8,364 nt of DNA from Planctomycetaceae bacterium (GTDB lineage: Bacteria > Planctomycetota > Planctomycetia > Pirellulales > Pirellulaceae): NCBI GenBank assembly GCA_002708345.1, contig PANG01000032.1, positions 23,381-31,744 on the forward strand, given 5' to 3'. Numbering within the stretch: the first letter of the stretch is position 1; every line of letters begins with the position of its first letter. This document shows positions 1-4,510 of this stretch, piece after piece. The notes below the pieces were generated by a model. It saw nothing but the letters and a program-made list of their open reading frames with translations, did no database searches and was not told the origin of the DNA. The position numbers and the translations under genes are program-made.

Positions 1-741
1 GTCCGTGGTGTGGCGCTGCAGCAGGGGCTGACGCTCACGGAGGTTGAAAAAAGACAGGGGCTACTGAAGGATCTGGATCGAACATTCGAGTCCCGGAAGG
101 TAGAGAACCAGTTACTTGATGGTCTTGACCAGTTTGGCCAGCAAGCTCACGCGATGATCACCTCCAGGCGGGCGCGCGAGGCATTTGATATCAGCAAGGA
201 GTCTCCTGCTTTTGCTGCCAAGTTCGGGGACTCACCGTTTGGGCAGAGTTGCCTTTTGGCAACGCGACTGGTGGAAGCGGGGGTTGGTTTTGTGACGCTC
301 TCCACAGGTGGCTGGGATACCCACAAAGATAACTTCAGCAAGCTCAAGGACAACCTGCTGCCACCACTCGACGAAGGGCTTGCTGCCCTGTTTACCGGGC
401 TGGCCGAAAAAGGATTGCTCGAGTCGACCGTGGTTTATGTCACTGGCGAGTTTGGCAGGACCCCGAAAATTAACACGAAAACGGCCGAGGGTGGCCGTGA
501 CCACTATCCCCGCTGCATGTTCATGCTGATGGCAGGTGGAGGAGTCCAGGGTGGACGGGTGCTGGGTGAAAGTGACGACAAGGCAACCTTGCCGGCGGCA
601 GAAGGTTTTTCGCCGGATGACGTTGCTGCCTCCTTCTACCATGGCCTCGGTATCGACCATACCAAGGAATACCATACCGATACCGGTCGTCCCGTGATGA
701 TTGTTCGTAACGGGACGGTGATCAAGGACCTGTTTGCCTAG
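1..741 (+). CDS. DUF1501 family protein, C-terminal part (5' end outside the window)
   Basis: The reading frame is open from base 1 to the TAG at 739-741, giving 246 visible residues. A GTG at 10 is in frame but is not taken as the start, because the family usually has more than 400 residues with an N-terminal export signal, so roughly the first 40 percent lies upstream. Family motifs are clear: GGWDTH at visible residues 103-108, EFGRTP at 150-155, GRDHYP at 165-170, and the glycine-rich AGGGVQGG ending in GESD at 178-192. The end (GLGID, then GRPVMIVRNG) is also typical. DUF1501 proteins are exported, are placed near the alkaline phosphatase/sulfatase fold, and in planctomycetes are usually encoded beside a DUF1549/DUF1553 gene, which I would expect just upstream. 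The His, Asp and Glu in these motifs could bind metal, but the substrate is unknown. A candidate terminator follows about 30 nt after the stop. Confidence 0.95.
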   Translation, partial: VRGVALQQGLTLTEVEKRQGLLKDLDRTFESRKVENQLLDGLDQFGQQAHAMITSRRAREAFDISKESPAFAAKFGDSPFGQSCLLATRLVEAGVGFVTLSTGGWDTHKDNFSKLKDNLLPPLDEGLAALFTGLAEKGLLESTVVYVTGEFGRTPKINTKTAEGGRDHYPRCMFMLMAGGGVQGGRVLGESDDKATLPAAEGFSPDDVAASFYHGLGIDHTKEYHTDTGRPVMIVRNGTVIKDLFA

Positions 742-769
742 TCGGCATACGGGACCCGGATGGATCCAC

Positions 770-800
770 AAGGAGGTTGCCCTCTTGGGTTGGCCTCTTT
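770..800 (+). terminator. Candidate intrinsic terminator after the DUF1501 gene
   Basis: A hairpin can form 30 nt after the DUF1501 stop. AAGGAGG (770-776) pairs with CCTCTTT (794-800, one G-T pair), then three wobble pairs (777-779 with 791-793), a bulged T790, and CCC (780-782) with GGG (787-789) around a TCTT loop. The T-run is short and broken (TTTCTCC), so it is much weaker than the other two terminators here. Its position between a stop codon and a new gene with its own ribosome site is the main support. Confidence 0.4.
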
Positions 801-857
801 CTCCAGGCAGGATTCACGTGTACTTTTGAAGCATGGTGTTTTCTCCTGTCCATTAAC

Positions 858-863
858 GAGAGG
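858..863 (+). promoter_or_regulatory. Ribosome binding site that fixes the start at 871
   Basis: GAGAGG lies 7 nt before the ATG at 871. It decides against the longer in-frame ATG at 760, which would place 37 non-hydrophobic residues before the signal peptide and begin inside the terminator region of the previous gene. Confidence 0.7.
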
Positions 864-870
864 TGATTCG

Positions 871-1353
871 ATGCAACGTTTAACTAGTCAAATGCTCGTA
901 CTGATGCTGATGGCCATCGTGGCCGCGCCGCTGGCTGCCCAGCAGCAAAACAAGAAGAAGAAACAGCCGACCCTCGCCGAGCGAACCCTGAAGCGATTTG
1001 CCAAGGCAGAATTGACCGAGGAGCAGACCGCCAAGATCAAGGAACTGGCGACCAAGGCGGCGCCAGGGCTCGCAGCAGCAAGAAAGAAAGCTGCCCTGAC
1101 CGCGGAGCAGCGTACGGCCATGACGGCGGCCCGCAAGAAGGCCACTGATGAGGGTCTCAAGAATAAGGCCCTCAGGGATGCTGTCCAGGCTGCCGGCAAG
1201 TTGACCGATGAGCAGAAGGCAGCAGTTACCGAGCAACGCGCGCTGACGCTGGCATTCAACAAGGCAACGATCGGCCTTTTGAGTGAAGAGCAACGCACCA
1301 AGGCCGGTGTCAAGCTGCCGGGAACCAAGAAGAAAAAGACGCAGAACAAGTAA
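871..1353 (+). CDS. Small secreted basic helical protein with four LTxEQ motifs
   Basis: A 160-residue protein. Residues 1-23 form a signal peptide (Arg3, a hydrophobic core at 8-19, and a predicted cut after the Ala-Ala at 22-23, before Gln24). The mature part is rich in Lys, Ala, Thr and Gln and should be almost entirely helical. Four copies of an L(T/S)xEQ motif start helices: LTEEQ at 48, LTAEQ at 76, LTDEQ at 111 and LSEEQ at 137. Lysine clusters flank the helical part (28-31 and 153-156), so the protein is strongly basic. The motif resembles the LTxxQ of Spy/CpxP-type periplasmic proteins, and I recall similar unnamed secreted proteins in many planctomycetes; this is memory, not a search. 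A periplasmic binding or chaperone-like role is only inference. The gene appears monocistronic, with its own ribosome site upstream and a strong terminator 24 nt after the stop. Confidence 0.88.
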   Translation: MQRLTSQMLVLMLMAIVAAPLAAQQQNKKKKQPTLAERTLKRFAKAELTEEQTAKIKELATKAAPGLAAARKKAALTAEQRTAMTAARKKATDEGLKNKALRDAVQAAGKLTDEQKAAVTEQRALTLAFNKATIGLLSEEQRTKAGVKLPGTKKKKTQNK

Positions 1354-1377
1354 GCCGTCAGGCTGTTTGAGCGATTC

Positions 1378-1415
1378 AAGGCGGAGTGGTCCGGGAGGAC
1401 GACTCCGCCTTTTTT
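1378..1415 (+). terminator. Strong intrinsic terminator after the LTxEQ gene
   Basis: The stem AAGGCGGAGT (1378-1387) pairs perfectly with ACTCCGCCTT (1402-1411). After one G-G mismatch (1388/1401) the stem continues as GTCC (1389-1392) with GGAC (1397-1400), closed by a GGGA loop of the stable GNRA type. Six T residues follow or overlap the base (1410-1415). It should be efficient and isolates the small secreted gene from the one downstream. Confidence 0.92.
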
Positions 1416-1500
1416 CGTGCGCGCTATGGACTCCGGATCGACCGATTGCCAACTGCTCGTCAGTCAAACGGGATCCGCCGTGCCAGCTGCCTGTCAGCGC

Positions 1501-1534
1501 TCAGGCTTTCTGAAGAGTCAGGCTCTTTGGAGAG
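1501..1534 (+). repeat. Imperfect 17-bp tandem direct repeat between two small genes
   Basis: Two adjacent 17-bp units (1501-1517 and 1518-1534) match at 14 of 17 positions; both begin TCAGGCT and end GAG. The second unit also enters a small hairpin, GGCTCT (1521-1526) with AGAGCC (1531-1536) around TTGG. The repeat lies 77 nt before the ATG at 1611, where an operator could sit, but no clear promoter could be matched nearby and the repeat may be chance. The rest of the 1416-1595 gap shows nothing I can assign. Confidence 0.5.
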
Positions 1535-1595
1535 CCAGCCTCGTGAAGGAGAATGAGGTCCGTTTACTAATGGAAGTTTTTTACTGGTCAAGAAG

Positions 1596-1601
1596 AAGGA
1601 G
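1596..1601 (+). promoter_or_regulatory. Ribosome binding site for the gene at 1611
   Basis: AAGGAG lies 9 nt before the ATG at 1611, within the purine-rich run AAGAAGGAG. It is the best Shine-Dalgarno match in the window and supports this start over the overlapping ATG at 1613 in another frame. Confidence 0.8.
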
Positions 1602-1610
1602 ACTACAAGG

Positions 1611-2036
1611 ATGTGGAAATCGTTGAGAACCCGTTACAAGCTGTCTGGTCTGTTCGTGGCGCTGCTGGTGCTGTCGAGCCTGGCGATTGCCCAGGAGGAG
1701 ACAGAACCTGCTGTGCCGGCAGAAAAGCCACAGGTGAAAACAGCTCGTGGCCGCTTGCCCGCTTACTTTTCCCAGGTGGTGAGTCCCGTGCAGCGTGAGG
1801 AGATCTACTCGATCCAGGCACGCTTTACCGAACCGATCGAGAGGCTCAGGAAAGAACTCAAGGAGCTGATGGATCGACGGGATCAAGAGGTCACCGGTGT
1901 TCTTTCAGAAGAGCAGCAGCAGAAAGTCCATGCTCTGCTGGAGGCAGCACGCAAGCGGCGCGAGGCACGTGCCGCCGAGTCCAGGGAAACAGTCAAGCCA
2001 GGTGATGGACCAACTGGTAAGCCTGGTTCCCGCTAG
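1611..2036 (+). CDS. Small secreted protein with coiled-coil segment and LSEEQ motif
   Basis: A 141-residue protein. Residues 1-27 are a signal peptide with a basic start (Lys3, Arg6, Arg8, Lys10), a hydrophobic core at 13-24, and a predicted cut in AIA before Gln28. An acidic, proline-containing linker follows (28-42), then RLPAYF at 48-53 and a helical region: VSPVQREEIY at 57-66, a charged heptad-like stretch at 74-93, and VLSEEQQQKV at 97-106. The tail after about residue 120 looks disordered. The order SPVQREEIY, then a long helix, then LSEEQQQK resembles the helix-starting LTxxQ motifs of Spy/CpxP-like proteins and echoes the neighbour at 871-1353, but the two show no obvious overall similarity. 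I believe related unnamed proteins occur in other planctomycetes. The function is unknown. The gene stands alone, with a strong terminator 28 nt after its stop. Confidence 0.87.
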   Translation: MWKSLRTRYKLSGLFVALLVLSSLAIAQEETEPAVPAEKPQVKTARGRLPAYFSQVVSPVQREEIYSIQARFTEPIERLRKELKELMDRRDQEVTGVLSEEQQQKVHALLEAARKRREARAAESRETVKPGDGPTGKPGSR

Positions 2037-2064
2037 TGGAGGATGACACCTGTCGACTCCCAGG

Positions 2065-2098
2065 GCCCGTGTGGGGGAATCCCCACACGGGCTTTTTT
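2065..2098 (+). terminator. Strong intrinsic terminator after the gene at 1611-2036
   Basis: A perfect 12-bp stem, GCCCGTGTGGGG (2065-2076) with CCCCACACGGGC (2081-2092), closes a GAAT loop and is followed directly by six T residues (2093-2098). It also argues against starting the next gene at the ATG at 2043, because translation would have to run through this hairpin. Confidence 0.96.
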
Positions 2099-2144
2099 CG
2101 TTACAGTTGGGGTATCACGAGACCGTCCCCCAATTGAACACCTC

Positions 2145-2972
2145 ATGTATAGCCTTGCTTTTGCCCTGGTTGCCACGATCCTGCTGGTGCGTGCTCTTCC
2201 CCGGCTGCACGGTACCACGCTTCAGCTGCCATGGGCCTGGACGCTGCTGGCTTTCTGGTCACTTGCTGTTGCCGACATGGTCTCGGAAAACCTGGCATCC
2301 AGCTTCCTCCTGTCTGCCTCGACGCTCTGTCCTGGAATGGCCTTGATGGGAGCCCGGCGTCCTCATCACCGTAGCTGGCAGCTGATCGTCGCGAGTCTCT
2401 GGCTCGTGATCGTTCTGCCGGCACTCCACTCGCTGGCGCTACCAGCGGAGATGCAGTTCACGATCCATATCGTCCGGCAGGTTTTCCTGGTCATCCTGGT
2501 GGCGATCATCGTGTTGAGTTTTCTTCCCACTCGATTTAGTCTTGCAGCGCTCGGGCTGCTTGGTGGGTTTGTTGTCCTCTTTGGTCCACTGCTTCCCTGG
2601 TCGGGAGTACCCCAGGCGGCGTTCACGCTTCCACTGTCCAGTGGTCTTTTCCTGGCCTCGCTGGTTCTGGCCTCTCTTCTTCCCCGTCCGGACCACAGCA
2701 GACGCGAGCCGGCGGACCGCTTGTGGCTGGATTTTCGGGATGCTTTTGGCACGCTCTGGTCCTTGCGTTTGGCAGAGCAGGTAAACCGGGCTTCGAGTCT
2801 GAAAGGATGGGGATATCGTCTTGGCTGGTACGGTTTTCAGAGCGACCAGCAGGAGGATCCCGGGCCACAGCCAACAGAAGCTCTGCACCAGTACATCTGC
2901 AATATCGTGCGGCGATTTACCTCTCAGCAGTGGATCGATCAGCGACTTGGAAAGGGCGATCCGTCGGCATAA
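2145..2972 (+). CDS. Predicted seven-helix membrane protein with soluble C-terminal tail, family unknown
   Basis: With the ATG at 2145 the product has 275 residues. That start puts a hydrophobic helix at the N-terminus and lies after the terminator; the longer start at 2043 adds 34 polar residues encoded across the hairpin. No Shine-Dalgarno motif is seen. Hydrophobic segments at about 2-19, 29-47, 51-70, 78-98, 107-128, 131-150 and 160-180 suggest seven helices in the inner membrane. Residues 181-275 are soluble and contain a tryptophan- and arginine-rich motif (WLDFRDAFGTLWSLRLAEQV, 194-213) followed by GWGYRLGWYGF (221-231). That tail looks like the conserved part. I cannot match the protein to a named family, and no catalytic motif is evident. 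It has a private position: a strong terminator before it and a 188-nt gap to the next gene, in which I find no convincing terminator, so read-through into the LRR gene is possible. Confidence 0.8.
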   Translation: MYSLAFALVATILLVRALPRLHGTTLQLPWAWTLLAFWSLAVADMVSENLASSFLLSASTLCPGMALMGARRPHHRSWQLIVASLWLVIVLPALHSLALPAEMQFTIHIVRQVFLVILVAIIVLSFLPTRFSLAALGLLGGFVVLFGPLLPWSGVPQAAFTLPLSSGLFLASLVLASLLPRPDHSRREPADRLWLDFRDAFGTLWSLRLAEQVNRASSLKGWGYRLGWYGFQSDQQEDPGPQPTEALHQYICNIVRRFTSQQWIDQRLGKGDPSA

Positions 2973-3160
2973 TCCCTACCATATGAAGCCGGTTCAGCTT
3001 CCCCCGTTTGCCAGAGAGGGGAGTGTCGAGTAGCCTAGAAGAAGTCATTTCGAGTGCCCTTTTTGGGTGTTCACGTTCATCTATCCATAGCCCATCAAGT
3101 GAGATCGTCCTGACGGTTCTGTTCTTTGGTGATGGTGCTGCTGCCCGCGATTGCTGCCCT

Positions 3161-4489
3161 ATGTCTATTCGTTTCCCCATTCTCCTTTCCTGTCTCATGC
3201 TGCTGATCTGCCTCGCCAGTTGCAGCCGCGAGGGGCCGGAATTACCGCAGCAGCCGCCAGCGGATACCGGGGATGGAACCGCCACGGTCAGGGAGGAAAT
3301 GCAACGCGTTGCCGATGACCCGGAGGCGATCAAGCAGCTGGATGAATGGAGAGTTCTCTACAAGCAGGACGAGCAGGGCAGTATCAACGAGGTTGATTTT
3401 CGCACCAGTTTTGCAGCGGTCGATTTTGCCGTCCTCAAGGGACTTCCTCATGTCGTGACGGTACTGGCAACGGGAACCGAGGTAACGGATGACGATCTCG
3501 CTCAGCTTGCTCCACTCAAGCACCTCCGCACGCTCGACCTTTTTGAAACACCCATCTCGGACGTGGGGATCCGTCACCTGGAAAACCACCCCACGCTGGA
3601 GAACCTCTACCTGTTCGAGGCGGATGTGCATGATGAGGTGATGCCGGTGATTGCCTCGTTGCCTCGTCTCAAGCGTCTGAAGATCATCCGGACCCACATC
3701 ACCGACGCGGGTTTGAAACACCTGCGAGGCAAGACCGGGCTCCAGATGCTGGACCTGAAAGAACTGACCGGTGTTTCCGATGAGGGCCTGGCTCACCTGG
3801 CGGGACTCACGAAGCTGAGGTACCTCGTCATCTGGGGCCGCTCCATTACCAACGAGGGGATGCAACACCTTGCCGGCATGACGGAACTCAGGCTGCTGGG
3901 ACTGGATGATACGCTGGTCGGCGACGCCGGTCTGAAACGCCTGGCCGGACTCACACGGCTAAGTGATCTTCGCATGTACCAGACGTCCCTGACCGATGAC
4001 GGGTTGTCGGCACTCGCCCTGATGACGGACCTTGCCAAGCTCAAGTTGCGTGGGACGGTGGTACGGGGGCCGGGCCTGGCGCAGCTGGCGGGACTGAAGA
4101 AGCTGACGCACCTGGATCTCAGTGAAACGCTGGTTGATGATGTGGGACTTTCCCACCTGGCCGCAGTCAACAGCCTGGTTGACCTGAATCTCTGGGCGAC
4201 CCAGATCAGCGATGCCGGTCTTGAGCAACTTTCTGGTCTGGAAAACCTGGCACGCCTGAACCTCTACGAGAACAACAGAGTGACCAATGATGGCCTTGTG
4301 CACGTAGGAAAGATCAATTCGCTTCAGTGGTTGCATCTCGGAGCAACCGGTATAAACGATGAGGGGTTGGGGCAGCTTGCCAGCTTGAAAAAACTGCACA
4401 CGCTCAATATCTCGTTTTGTCCGGGCGTGACGGGCAGTGGGACTGCCATGCTGCAGGAGAAGATTCCCGAGCTTCTGGTTGAACAGTAA
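3161..4489 (+). CDS. Leucine-rich-repeat lipoprotein, 14 repeats
   Basis: A 442-residue protein. The start at 3161 is chosen because it gives a lipoprotein signal peptide: Arg4, a hydrophobic stretch at 5-18, then the lipobox LASC with the acylated Cys at 21. An in-frame TTG at 3008 would bury this signal behind 51 residues. Ser22 at the +2 position would favour outer-membrane sorting by the E. coli rule, if that applies here. A proline-rich linker (24-37) and a helical segment (42-70) precede 14 consecutive leucine-rich repeats at 95-433. Their consensus is L..L..L.L..T.I.D.GL..LA., with a 24-residue period; repeats 5, 12 and 14 have 25. Such arcs bind proteins or other ligands; the partner is unknown. 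It is followed after only 21 nt by the 992-residue protein gene, so co-transcription with the ABC-type genes is likely. No ribosome site is visible. Confidence 0.93.
   Translation: MSIRFPILLSCLMLLICLASCSREGPELPQQPPADTGDGTATVREEMQRVADDPEAIKQLDEWRVLYKQDEQGSINEVDFRTSFAAVDFAVLKGLPHVVTVLATGTEVTDDDLAQLAPLKHLRTLDLFETPISDVGIRHLENHPTLENLYLFEADVHDEVMPVIASLPRLKRLKIIRTHITDAGLKHLRGKTGLQMLDLKELTGVSDEGLAHLAGLTKLRYLVIWGRSITNEGMQHLAGMTELRLLGLDDTLVGDAGLKRLAGLTRLSDLRMYQTSLTDDGLSALALMTDLAKLKLRGTVVRGPGLAQLAGLKKLTHLDLSETLVDDVGLSHLAAVNSLVDLNLWATQISDAGLEQLSGLENLARLNLYENNRVTNDGLVHVGKINSLQWLHLGATGINDEGLGQLASLKKLHTLNISFCPGVTGSGTAMLQEKIPELLVEQ
3443..4459 (+). repeat. Coding array of 14 leucine-rich repeats (72-75 bp units)
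   Basis: The array encodes residues 95-433 of the LRR lipoprotein. Eleven units are 72 bp and three are 75 bp (units 5, 12 and 14), the longer ones gaining one residue at the turn before the (V/I)(T/S)D.G motif. The units have diverged at DNA level, so this is an old protein-level repeat and not a recent tandem duplication. Confidence 0.88.
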
Positions 4490-4510
4490 ATTCCTGGCAT
4501 TCGATAGATC

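Noticed and set aside
232..771. Long antisense open frames opposite the DUF1501 gene (and similar ones elsewhere, such as 6647-7372 and 7369-8073)
   Set aside because: They mirror high-GC coding sequence on the + strand, have no recognisable domains, and lie fully over genes with clear family motifs.
760..870. In-frame upstream start (ATG at 760) for the LTxEQ protein
   Set aside because: It starts inside the candidate terminator region, lacks a ribosome site and would place 37 residues before an obvious signal peptide; the ATG at 871 has GAGAGG 7 nt upstream.
2043..2144. In-frame upstream start (ATG at 2043) for the seven-helix protein
   Set aside because: The extra 34 residues are encoded across the strong terminator at 2065-2098 and have no membrane character.
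3052..3072. Inverted repeat GAGTGCCC / GGGTGTTC around a TTTTT loop
   Set aside because: Three of the eight pairs are wobbles, the T-run is in the loop and no T-run follows, so it does not qualify as a terminator.
3008..3160. In-frame upstream start (TTG at 3008) for the LRR protein
   Set aside because: It would move the lipoprotein signal and lipobox 51 residues inward; the ATG at 3161 gives a standard 21-residue lipoprotein signal.
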